NCBI GenBank assembly: GCA_963204845.1
Contig: CAUJIL010000099.1
Span: forward strand, 1 to 7,949
From: Pseudomonadota bacterium
GTDB lineage: Bacteria > Pseudomonadota > Gammaproteobacteria > Pseudomonadales > UBA5518
Length of the DNA stretch: 7,949 nucleotides
Direction: 5' to 3'
The notes beneath the pieces were generated by a model. The model saw nothing but the letters and a program-made list of their open reading frames with translations. It was not told where the DNA came from and did not search any database. This document shows positions 1 to 6,894 of the stretch, piece by piece. The number at the start of each line of letters is the position of its first letter. The stretch's first letter is position 1. Both the position numbers and the translations under genes were made by a program.

Positions 1-56
1 ATGTTCGGCCACAGGCCGAACCTACGGGACATGTTCGGCCACAGGCCGAACCTACG
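1..56 (-). repeat. Two tandem REP-like hairpin repeats
   Basis: Positions 1-26 and 31-56 are identical, giving a direct repeat with a 30-bp period (spacer GGAC at 27-30). Each copy contains a perfect 8-bp inverted repeat with a 3-nt loop, GTTCGGCC-ACA-GGCCGAAC, at 3-21 and 33-51. Read on the minus strand, each stem is directly preceded by GTAG (22-25 and 52-55). That GTAG-plus-hairpin layout is the known signature of REP elements mobilised by RAYT (TnpA-REP) transposases. The array starts at the window edge, so further copies may lie to the left. It sits at the 3' end of the RND gene and could also stabilise or terminate its mRNA. There is no T-tract, and no spacers as in CRISPR. The repeat and stems are seen directly; the REP assignment is inference. 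Confidence 0.75.
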
Positions 57-3000
57 TTGCGCGGGAGGGAACACCGATGGCGAACCACGCGCGCACCCGC
101 TGCGACAGCGCGTGCAGATAGGTCTGGATCACCGGCACCACCACCAGCGTGAGCAGCGCCGAGGTGATCACGCCGCCGATCACCGCGCGCGCCATCGGCG
201 CGTTGATGTCGCCGCCGCTGCCGGCACCGATGGCCATCGGCAGCATGCCGAAGATCATCGCCAGCGTGGTCATCAGGATCGGGCGCAGCCGCACCTGCCC
301 GGCGGCGAGCACCGCCTCGCGCAGCGGCTGCCCCGCGCGCAGTCCCTGGTTCGTGAAATCGACCAGCAGGATCGCGTTCTTGGTCACCAGTCCCATCAGC
401 AGGATCATGCCTATCGTCGAGAACAGGTTCAGCGTGCTGCCGGTCAGCAGCAGCGCGGCGAACGCCCCGACGAAGGACAGCGGCAGCGAGGCCATGATCG
501 CCAGCGGCTGCACGAAGCTCGCGAACTGCGAGGCGAGGATGAAGTAGATGAACAGCACCGCCAGACCCATCGCGGCCAGCGCCGCGCTGAACGTCTGCGT
601 CATCATCTCCTGCTGGCCGCCGATGTCGAAGCGGTATCCCGGCGGCAGCGTGGTCCGGGCCATCAGGCGCTGCACATCCGACCCCACGTCGCCGGCCGGA
701 CGGCCGTCGGCGCGCGCGTACAGCGAGACGCGGCGCTCGAGGTTCAACCGCTTGATCTGCATCGGGCCGCTGGTCTCGCGGAACTCCGCGACCTGGCGCA
801 GCGGGACCAGCAGCGGCAGGCCGGCGGCGTCCAGCCGCGAGCTTGCCAGATGCAGTTCGCCGAGGTCGGCGGCGGCGTCGCGAGCGCCCTGCGGCAACTG
901 CACCACGACCGCGTAATCCTGCCCGTCGGCCGCCAGCCAGCGCCCGATCTCGTCACCGGCGATCAGCGGCCGCAGCGTCGCGCCGATGCGCTCGACGGTG
1001 AGCCCCAGATCGCTGGCGAGTTCGCGGCGCACCGTGATACCCACGGTCGGACTGGCGCCGCTCTCGCTGCTCTCGAGGTCCGCGATGCCGGGCACCTCGG
1101 CGATACGCGCCATCAGCGCCTCGCTGAGCTCGCGCAGCCGGCCGGTGTCGGGACCGACGATCGAGACGAAGATCGTGTCGTTGAAACCCATCTGCAGCTC
1201 GATGCCCGCCACCCGCGCAAGGCGCTCGCGAAGCGCGCTCTCGATTTCCTGCTGCGAGCGGCGGCCAGTCGCCTCACGATCGGTGAGGCGCAGGTTCAGC
1301 CGCGCGTGGTTACGGCCCTCGAAGGTTCCCACCTGGGTGTCGATCAGCGCGATCTCGGGGAATTCGTCGAGCGCCTGCTCGACCTGCCGCGTCTTGGCAT
1401 CGGTGTACTCCAGGCTGGAGCCGACCGGCACCTTCAGGCGCAGCGAGATGAAACCCTCGTCGTTCGCGGGGAAGAACTCGGTGCCAATCGCCGGCACCAG
1501 CAGCAGGCTGCCGGCGAACACCGCCGCCGCGGACCACAGCACGATGCCGCGGTTGCTCAGCGTGCCCAACGCCCGCCAGTCGCGCCGCAGCAGCGCGTGC
1601 ACGATGCCGAACACCGGCAGCCACACGCGGCGACGCCCGTCGCGCAGCGCCCACTTCCGCACCCGCGCGTAGCCGCGGTGCAGCGTCTCCACGCCCGCCT
1701 CCACGCGCGCCAGCAGCCGCCCCAGCCACGGCAGCCGCCGCCAGTGCCGCTCGGCGGGTTCATGCCAGACCGAGGAGAGCATCGGATCGAGCGTGAAGGC
1801 GACGAACAGCGAGACCAGCACGGCCACCGCGATCGTGATGCCGAACTGGAAGAAGTACCGTCCGATGAACCCGCCCATAAACGCGACCGGCACGAACACC
1901 GCGAGGATCGCGAACGTGGTCGCGGTCACGGCGAGCCCGATCTCCGCGGTGCCCTCGCGCGCCGCGTCGCGGTGGTTCTTGCCCATGGCGAGGTGGCGCA
2001 CGATGTTCTCGCGCACCACGATCGCATCGTCGATCAGCAGCCCGATGCACAGGCTGAGCGCCATCAGCGTGATGAAGTTCAGCGTGAACCCGCACGCGTA
2101 GAGCACGATGAACGTCGCGATCACCGAGATCGGCAGCGTGACACCGGTGATCACGGTCGAGCGCCACGAATGCAGGAACAGGAACACGATGAGCACGGTC
2201 AGCGCGGCGCCCTCGACGATCGTCTCGCGCACGCGATCGAGCTGCGCCTCGATCTGCTCGGCGTTCGACTGCACGGTCACGAAGCGCACGTCCGGCGGCA
2301 GCCGGCCGGTGAGCTCGCGCACCGCCTCCTGCACGCCGTGGCCCACCTCGACGACGTTCGAGCCCTGCACCTTGAAGATGTTCAGGCTGAGCGAGGGCTT
2401 GCCGTCGAGGCGCGCGATCGAGTCCGGTTCGGCCTCGCCGTCGAGGACCTCGGCGACCTGGTCGAGGTGGATCGGCAACCCGCCCTGCTGCAGGTACTGC
2501 GCCGAGCCGCGCGTCGCGACCACGATGCGCCCGAAGCCCGCCGGGTCCGGGATACGACCCTCCACACGCACCAGCTGCTCGCGGTTGCCGTGGCGTATCG
2601 AGCCGGCCGGCAGGTCGCGATTGGCCGCGCGCACGGCCGCTATGACCTCGTCAACGCCGACGCCGTGCGCGCGCAGCCGCTCGGGCTGCAGCTGGATGCG
2701 GATCTGGCGCTCGACGGCGCCGTTGACGACCACGCTGCCCACGCCGGGCACGGCCTGCAGCCGCTTCACCACGGTCTGTTCGGCCAGCGTCGAGAGCTCG
2801 CGCAGCGAGCGCGTGTCGGAATACAGCGCCAGGTTCACCACCGGCTGCGCGTTGTCCTGCTCGTTGGTGCGCGAGACCAGCGGCTCGTCGATCTCGCGCG
2901 GCAGTTGCGGGCGCAACTGCGCGATCTTGTCGCGCACCTCCTGCGTCGCCTCCGCCATGTCGGTGTCGAGGCGCATCTCGGTCTGGATATAGCCGATGCC

Positions 3001-3258
3001 CTCGCGCGCGGTGCTGTAGATCCGTGCGATGCCGTCGACGCTGTTGATCGCGTTCTCGATCGGTTTCAGCACATCGTTCTCGATCGCCTCGGGCGAGGCG
3101 CCGGGGTAGCCGACCATCACCGAGACGAACGGGGTCTCGACGTCCGGCATCTGCTCCACCGGCAGGCGCTGGTACGACACCGTCCCGAGCACCAGCAGCG
3201 CGAGCATGACCATGGTCGCGAATACCGGCTGGGCGATGCTGAGGCGGGTGATCCACAT
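52..3258 (-). CDS. RND efflux transporter, AcrB/HAE1 type
   Basis: Inner-membrane proton-driven pump of the resistance-nodulation-division superfamily, 1068 residues (AcrB-type pumps are usually about 1020-1050). The order is typical: TM1 near residues 10-29, first periplasmic porter loop about 35-345, TM2-TM6 about 350-495, a cytoplasmic connecting segment about 497-570, TM7 about 571-592, second porter loop about 593-890, and TM8-TM12 about 892-1048. The paired aspartates of the proton relay are D410-D411 in GLLIDDAIVV, and the TM10 lysine is K960 in GLVTKNAILL. The ATG start is supported by AGAGGA 8 nt upstream, inside the 15-bp gap after the adaptor gene, so the two are probably co-translated. 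The connecting segment seems about 28 residues longer than in AcrB (around 541-568). The stop codon TAG lies inside a REP-like repeat, so the last residues may be altered from the ancestral end. Substrate cannot be read from sequence; the heavy-metal (CusA) type looks less likely than drug/amphiphile export. Confidence 0.95.
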   Translation of the reverse strand: MWITRLSIAQPVFATMVMLALLVLGTVSYQRLPVEQMPDVETPFVSVMVGYPGASPEAIENDVLKPIENAINSVDGIARIYSTAREGIGYIQTEMRLDTDMAEATQEVRDKIAQLRPQLPREIDEPLVSRTNEQDNAQPVVNLALYSDTRSLRELSTLAEQTVVKRLQAVPGVGSVVVNGAVERQIRIQLQPERLRAHGVGVDEVIAAVRAANRDLPAGSIRHGNREQLVRVEGRIPDPAGFGRIVVATRGSAQYLQQGGLPIHLDQVAEVLDGEAEPDSIARLDGKPSLSLNIFKVQGSNVVEVGHGVQEAVRELTGRLPPDVRFVTVQSNAEQIEAQLDRVRETIVEGAALTVLIVFLFLHSWRSTVITGVTLPISVIATFIVLYACGFTLNFITLMALSLCIGLLIDDAIVVRENIVRHLAMGKNHRDAAREGTAEIGLAVTATTFAILAVFVPVAFMGGFIGRYFFQFGITIAVAVLVSLFVAFTLDPMLSSVWHEPAERHWRRLPWLGRLLARVEAGVETLHRGYARVRKWALRDGRRRVWLPVFGIVHALLRRDWRALGTLSNRGIVLWSAAAVFAGSLLLVPAIGTEFFPANDEGFISLRLKVPVGSSLEYTDAKTRQVEQALDEFPEIALIDTQVGTFEGRNHARLNLRLTDREATGRRSQQEIESALRERLARVAGIELQMGFNDTIFVSIVGPDTGRLRELSEALMARIAEVPGIADLESSESGASPTVGITVRRELASDLGLTVERIGATLRPLIAGDEIGRWLAADGQDYAVVVQLPQGARDAAADLGELHLASSRLDAAGLPLLVPLRQVAEFRETSGPMQIKRLNLERRVSLYARADGRPAGDVGSDVQRLMARTTLPPGYRFDIGGQQEMMTQTFSAALAAMGLAVLFIYFILASQFASFVQPLAIMASLPLSFVGAFAALLLTGSTLNLFSTIGMILLMGLVTKNAILLVDFTNQGLRAGQPLREAVLAAGQVRLRPILMTTLAMIFGMLPMAIGAGSGGDINAPMARAVIGGVITSALLTLVVVPVIQTYLHALSQRVRAWFAIGVPSRAT

Positions 3259-3273
3259 GGTGGCGTCCTCTGT

Positions 3274-4464
3274 TCAGCGCGCGTTGGCCGGACCGGCCCC
3301 GCCCGCGGGCGAGCCGGCGTCCGGGGTCGCTGCGAGCCTGACCGGCGTCCCCTCCTGCAACGCCTCCAGCGGCACGGCGAGCAGCACCGCGCCCGCTTGC
3401 AGCCCCGCGCGCACCTCGACCGCACCATCGTCGCCGCGTGCCGCGCCCAGCTCGAGTCGCCGGCGCACCAGCGCACCGGCTTCCACCACCCACGCGAAAT
3501 CCTCGCCGGCCTCGTGGTGCAGCGCCGCCGCGGGCACGGCCACCACCGGCGCGCTGCGCTCGATCACGAGCTCGCCCTCGGCGAACATGCCCCCGCGCAG
3601 CGCGCCGTCGGCGTTGCCCAGCGCGAGGTACAGCATGACCTGCCGCGAGCCCTGCTCGGTGACCGGATTGATGCGCTCGACGCGTGCCTCGAACACGCGC
3701 TCGCCGAAGCCGTCGACGCGTACCCGGGCGCCTTGCCCGACTGCGATCACGGGCAGTTCGGCGGCAGGCGCCGCGGCGCGCAGCTCGAGGCGCGACAGAT
3801 CGACCAGCGCCAGCAGCGGGGTGTCGATCGCGACCTTCTCGCCGGGCTCGACGAAGCGGCGTGCGACCACGCCGGCAATCGGCGCGCGCACCACCGCGTC
3901 CTCGAGACCGATCGTGGCGAGGCGGAGCTGCGCAGTGGCGAGCTCGACTTCGGCGGTGGCCGCGTCGTGCGTGGCGCGCGCGGTGTCGAGCACGTGCTGG
4001 GCGATCACGTTCTTCGCGCGCAGGCGCGCGGTCTGCTCGAGTTCCAGCGCCGCGATTCCGAGCTGCGCGCGCGCGCGTGCGAGCTCCGCGCGGCGGCTGG
4101 CGACCAGCGCCTCCTGCGCGCGGGTGTCGATGCGCGCGAGCACCTCGCCGGCCGCCACCGCCTCGCCCTCGCGCCGCGTGAGCTCGAGCACCTCGCCGGA
4201 CACGCGGGCGACCACCTGGCTCTGCACCAGCGGGTGCAGCGTGCCGGAGAGCGGCAGGCGCCGGCTGAGCGCGCGCTGCCCGGCGATCACCACGTCGCGC
4301 GCCGCCAGATCGAGCGTTGCGGCGCGGGCACCGACGGCGCCGTCCGGGGCAGCCGGCGCGGGCGCATCGCCCGCGGCGACACGCCACAGCACCACCGCGA
4401 CGCCGAACAGCGCCAGTGCGACGACTACGCGCATCGGGGTGAGCAATCCAGCCAGTGCGGCCAT
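3274..4464 (-). CDS. RND efflux periplasmic adaptor (membrane-fusion protein)
   Basis: Adaptor that links the inner-membrane RND pump to an outer-membrane channel, 396 residues. Residues 10-28 form one N-terminal membrane anchor with no lipobox cysteine, so it is anchored by a helix rather than lipidated. The biotinyl-lipoyl half-motifs are about 82-112 (QVVARVSGEVLEL) and 187-222 (VVRAPIAGVVARRFVEPGE). They flank an Ala/Arg/Glu-rich alpha-helical hairpin at about 115-185. The beta-barrel domain is about 225-300 and the membrane-proximal domain about 305-375, followed by a Gly/Ala/Pro tail. A longer reading from GTG at 4518 adds 18 residues, but I prefer the ATG at 4464, which has a GGAGGA site 6 nt upstream and places the anchor at the N-terminus. 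The pump gene follows after 15 bp. No TolC/OprM-type gene is in the window, so the channel must be encoded elsewhere or beyond the left edge. Confidence 0.9.
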   Translation of the reverse strand: MAALAGLLTPMRVVVALALFGVAVVLWRVAAGDAPAPAAPDGAVGARAATLDLAARDVVIAGQRALSRRLPLSGTLHPLVQSQVVARVSGEVLELTRREGEAVAAGEVLARIDTRAQEALVASRRAELARARAQLGIAALELEQTARLRAKNVIAQHVLDTARATHDAATAEVELATAQLRLATIGLEDAVVRAPIAGVVARRFVEPGEKVAIDTPLLALVDLSRLELRAAAPAAELPVIAVGQGARVRVDGFGERVFEARVERINPVTEQGSRQVMLYLALGNADGALRGGMFAEGELVIERSAPVVAVPAAALHHEAGEDFAWVVEAGALVRRRLELGAARGDDGAVEVRAGLQAGAVLLAVPLEALQEGTPVRLAATPDAGSPAGGAGPANAR

Positions 4465-4470
4465 CACAGG

Positions 4471-4476
4471 TCCTCC
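4471..4476 (-). promoter_or_regulatory. Shine-Dalgarno site deciding the adaptor start
   Basis: The minus strand reads GGAGGA here, 6 nt before the ATG at 4462-4464. The upstream in-frame GTG (4516-4518) has no comparable purine-rich site in front of it, and starting there would place 18 non-hydrophobic residues before the membrane anchor. This favours the 396-residue form of the adaptor. Confidence 0.7.
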
Positions 4477-4560
4477 GTCGACGACGGGTCGCGCGACCGC
4501 GCGCGCCCCGGTTTCCACGGTGAGCAGACTAGGGCATACGGAGTGGCCGCGGGGGCGGAT

Positions 4561-4596
4561 CGCACGCCGCGTGCGCCGAAGCGCAAGCGGCGTGCG
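4561..4596 (-). terminator. Strong hairpin downstream of the dehydrogenase gene (terminator-like)
   Basis: CGCACGCCGC (4561-4570) pairs perfectly with GCGGCGTGCG (4587-4596). After one G/A mismatch, TGCGC (4572-4576) pairs with GCGCA (4581-4585) around the tetraloop 4577-4580. On the minus strand that loop is C(UUCG)G, the exceptionally stable tetraloop class, so the structure is best read as minus-strand RNA. It begins 12 bp after the stop codon of the dehydrogenase gene and 96 bp before the adaptor start. No T-run follows, so it may be a U-tract-less terminator, an mRNA 3'-end stabiliser, or a partial attenuator between the two operons. Confidence 0.6.
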
Positions 4597-4608
4597 ACGA
4601 ACGGCGGA

Positions 4609-5514
4609 TCAGGCGGTGGGAACGATCGTGAAGCCGTCGACGATCGGACGCAGCGTCGCGAAATGCGGCGACAGCGTGGCGTCGAGCTGGTCGACGGTCC
4701 AGCGGTCGTCGTTCTCGAACACCTTGCCGAACTTCGGACCCTCGATGATCGTGACCTGCGTGCCCCAGACCACGAACACGTAGCCCGAGATGCGCTGCGC
4801 GCGCGGCGAGGCCAGGTAACCCACGAACGGACCCACGTTCACCGGGTCGAAGTGGTCGAAACCTTCCTCGGGTTTCTGGAACATCGCGGCCGTGCCGCCG
4901 CCCATCGTCATGTCGGTGCGCGCGCGCGGCATGATCACGTTCGCCGTGACGCCGTACTTGATCAGCGCCTGTGCCGCGCCCATGGTCATGGCGACGATGC
5001 CGGCCTTCGCGGCGGCGTAGTTCGGCTGCCCCACCGAGCCGAACAGGAAGGCCTCGGACGAGGTGCTGATCAGGCGCCCGTAGACAGTGCCGCCGGTGGT
5101 CTTGGCCTTCTCGCGCCAGTACGCCGCGGCGTGGCGCATGTTCACGAAGTGGCCCTTCAGGTGCACGCGCACCACCGAGTCGAATTCGTCCTCGGTCATC
5201 GAGAACAGCATCTTGTCGCGGCAGAAGCCGGCATTGTTGACCACGATGTTGACGTCGCCGAAGGTCTCGATCGCGGTCTTGAACAGCGCCTCGGAGTCGT
5301 TCCAGTCGGCGCAGTCGCCGTAGACCGTGATCGCCTCGCCGCCGAAGGCGCGGATCTCCTCGCGTGCGCTCTCGGCGGCTTCACGCGCCGCCGGCAGGCC
5401 GATCTCGTTGATCACCACCCGCGCGCCCTGGCGCGCCAGCTGGATCGCCTCGACGCGGCCCAGGCCACGGCCCGCGCCGGTGACGATCGCGACTTTTCCG
5501 GACAGTTCGCTCAT
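4609..5514 (-). CDS. Short-chain dehydrogenase, HSD17B4/MFE-2-like (probable (3R)-hydroxyacyl-CoA dehydrogenase)
   Basis: Cytoplasmic Rossmann-fold oxidoreductase, 301 residues. The cofactor motif TGAGRGLG is at 12-19, an acidic residue E37 ends strand beta-2 (VVINEIG), which suggests NAD rather than NADP, and the NNAG motif is at 93-96. The catalytic set is S153, Y166 and K170 (YAAAK). The usual catalytic Asn of classical SDRs is replaced by His118 in VHLKGHF; from memory human HSD17B4 has the same VHL-G arrangement. The family reaction is oxidation of a 3-hydroxyacyl-CoA or a hydroxysteroid. The C-terminal 50 residues (about 250-301) extend past a minimal 250-residue SDR. The ATG has AAGGAG 6 nt upstream, in the 13-bp gap after the thiolase gene, so the two form an operon. 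Context with thiolase and hydratase favours the acyl-CoA reaction; a 17-beta-hydroxysteroid substrate is the main alternative. Confidence 0.88.
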   Translation of the reverse strand: MSELSGKVAIVTGAGRGLGRVEAIQLARQGARVVINEIGLPAAREAAESAREEIRAFGGEAITVYGDCADWNDSEALFKTAIETFGDVNIVVNNAGFCRDKMLFSMTEDEFDSVVRVHLKGHFVNMRHAAAYWREKAKTTGGTVYGRLISTSSEAFLFGSVGQPNYAAAKAGIVAMTMGAAQALIKYGVTANVIMPRARTDMTMGGGTAAMFQKPEEGFDHFDPVNVGPFVGYLASPRAQRISGYVFVVWGTQVTIIEGPKFGKVFENDDRWTVDQLDATLSPHFATLRPIVDGFTIVPTA

Positions 5515-5527
5515 GTTCGGCTCCTTC

Positions 5528-6706
5528 TCAGTTCAGGCGTTCGATGATCGTGCCGGTGCCGATCGAGGCGCCGCAGCACATCGTGACCAGCGCGATCGAC
5601 TTGTCGGTGCGCTCGAGTTCGTGCAGCGCGCTGGTGATCAGCCGCGCGCCGGTGGATCCGACCGGATGGCCCAGCGCGATCGCGCCGCCGTTGGGGTTCA
5701 CCTTCGCCATATCGGGCTTGAACACGCTGGCCCACGACAGCACGACGGCCGCGAAGGCCTCGTTGATCTCCACCAGATCGATATCGTTCATCTTCATGCC
5801 GGTCTTGCGGAACACCGCGTTGGTGGCATCGATCGGACCGTCGAGGTGGTAGTACGGATCGGTGCCGACGGTGACGCCGGTGACGATGCGCGCACGCGGC
5901 TTCAGGCCGCGACGCTCGGCTTCCTCGCGGCTCATCCACAGCACCGCGGCCGCGCCATCGGAAACCTGCGACGAGTTGCCGGCGGTGTGGATGCCGTCTT
6001 CCTTGACCGGCTTCAGCGCCGCGAGTCCTTCCGCGGTGGTCGGGCGCACGCCCTGGTCGCGCGTCACGAGGCGCGTCTGGCCGGTCGGCTTGCCGTCCTC
6101 ACCGAGCACCGGCGCCTCGACCTTGATCACCTCGCGGTCGTAGTGGCCCGCCGCCCACGCGGCGGCCGCACGACGCTGCGATTCGAGCGCGAAGGCATCG
6201 ACGTCCGCGCGCGTCAGCCCGCGGTTCCTGGCAATGCGTTCAACCGAGCCGAACTGGTCCGGCGTGCCATCCCATGGCCAGTTCGGCGGCTGGAAGTAAC
6301 CGGGTCCGTTGTAGACGTTGGCCCCGAGGCCGACGTGACTCATGACCTCGGCGCCGCACGCGATGCCGATGTCGATCTGCCCGGCGGTGATCAGCGCGGA
6401 GATCAGGTGGTTCGCCTGCTGCGCCGAGCCACACTGGGTGTCGATCGTGGTCGCGCCCGGAACGTAGCTGGTACCCATCGACAGCCAGGCGTTGCGGCAC
6501 AGGTTGCCGGCCTGCTCGCCGGCCTGCGTCACGCAGCCGCCGATCAGCTGGTCGATTTCCTCGGGCTTGACCCCGGCCTTGTCGATCACGGCGCGCTGCA
6601 CCAGCGCCAGCAGGTGCGCCGGATGGATTCCGGACAGCTCACCGACCACCATCTTGCCACGCCCAATGGGCGTGCGCAGTGCTTCCACGATCACGGCTTC
6701 ACGCAT
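5528..6706 (-). CDS. Acetyl-CoA C-acyltransferase (thiolase), steroid-type FadA5-like
   Basis: Degradative thiolase of 392 residues (family about 390-400), cleaving a 3-ketoacyl-CoA with CoA to release acetyl- or propionyl-CoA. The nucleophile is C92 in TIDTQCGSAQQA. Other active-site blocks are NEAF (315-318), GHP with H347 (GHPVGSTGAR), and the acid/base cysteine in the TMCCGASIGTGT block, probably C377. The blocks GGCVTQxGEQ, QQANHLI, GIACGAEVMSxVGLGAN, PYYHLDGP and TMC-GTGTIIER strongly recall mycobacterial FadA5, the cholesterol side-chain thiolase. This is recognised from memory, not by alignment. The last block departs from the CxGxGxG of ordinary thiolases, as FadA5 also does. The ATG has GAGGAG 6 nt upstream. 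It is the first gene of an operon with the SDR 13 bp downstream and lies divergent to a MaoC hydratase gene. A steroid, bile-acid or other bulky acyl-CoA substrate is likely, but linear or branched acids are possible. Confidence 0.92.
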   Translation of the reverse strand: MREAVIVEALRTPIGRGKMVVGELSGIHPAHLLALVQRAVIDKAGVKPEEIDQLIGGCVTQAGEQAGNLCRNAWLSMGTSYVPGATTIDTQCGSAQQANHLISALITAGQIDIGIACGAEVMSHVGLGANVYNGPGYFQPPNWPWDGTPDQFGSVERIARNRGLTRADVDAFALESQRRAAAAWAAGHYDREVIKVEAPVLGEDGKPTGQTRLVTRDQGVRPTTAEGLAALKPVKEDGIHTAGNSSQVSDGAAAVLWMSREEAERRGLKPRARIVTGVTVGTDPYYHLDGPIDATNAVFRKTGMKMNDIDLVEINEAFAAVVLSWASVFKPDMAKVNPNGGAIALGHPVGSTGARLITSALHELERTDKSIALVTMCCGASIGTGTIIERLN

Positions 6707-6763
6707 CGTCGACTCCTCGTTCCTGGATAAATGAACCGGCGGCTCGTGGCCGCACGGCAGCGG

Positions 6764-6781
6764 GAAACCCCGCGGGGTTTC
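6764..6781. promoter_or_regulatory. 18-bp perfect palindrome in divergent promoter region
   Basis: GAAACCCCGCGGGGTTTC is a perfect palindrome with no mismatches, centred 66 bp upstream of the thiolase start and 180 bp upstream of the hydratase start. Two further pairs (6761-6762 with 6783-6784) match after one mismatch. The position between divergent catabolic genes suits an operator for a dimeric repressor such as a TetR-family acyl-CoA regulator. The arms GAAAC/GTTTC resemble the published PsrA motif, but the 8-bp spacing is wider than PsrA's 2-4. It does not look like the mycobacterial KstR site. As RNA it could fold into a terminator-like stem with only three Us. The palindrome is seen directly; its function is inference. 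Confidence 0.45.
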
Positions 6782-6894
6782 GCGTCAGGGCGCTGATTGT
6801 GGGGTCTGGCGCCGTCAATGCAATGACAATACGCTTCGCCCCCGGCTGACATCTGCACTCAGGCGGCCAGGGTATGGGACGCGGCCCGGACGGT

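Noticed and set aside
1..56. Possible CRISPR array start
   Set aside because: The units follow each other with only a 4-bp spacer, and no cas gene is present. The GTAG-hairpin structure fits REP elements better.
2651..4387. Minus-strand open frame of 578 codons in another register over the adaptor and the pump N-terminus
   Set aside because: Ala/Arg/Gly-only composition with no hydrophobic core. The alternative register gives two full, recognisable proteins over the same bases.
4487..4498. 12-bp palindrome GGTCGCGCGACC upstream of the adaptor gene
   Set aside because: A perfect 12-bp palindrome is expected about twice by chance in 8 kb, more in GC-rich DNA, and no promoter elements surround it. 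An operator role cannot be supported.
1..5547. A 1848-codon open frame on the plus strand opposite the RND, adaptor and SDR genes
   Set aside because: Its codons are the exact reverse complements of the codons of all three minus-strand genes, which share one register. It stays open because those genes contain no TTA, CTA or TCA codons, as expected at high GC. The translation is Arg/His/Gln-rich and low-complexity, with no domain, and it runs through the intergenic gaps.
5327..6730. Plus-strand open frame of 467 codons opposite the thiolase gene
   Set aside because: Antisense shadow: Arg/His/Asp-rich, no recognisable fold, while the minus strand encodes a complete thiolase with all catalytic blocks and a good ribosome site.
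6720..6732. Possible -10 (TTTATC on the minus strand) for the thiolase gene
   Set aside because: It would leave only a few bases before the ribosome site, and there is no -35 match at 16-18 bp.
6764..6781. PsrA or KstR binding site
   Set aside because: The arms GAAAC/GTTTC look like PsrA, but the spacing is 8 instead of 2-4, and the KstR core AACNNGTT is absent. The palindrome itself is kept as an operator candidate without a named regulator.
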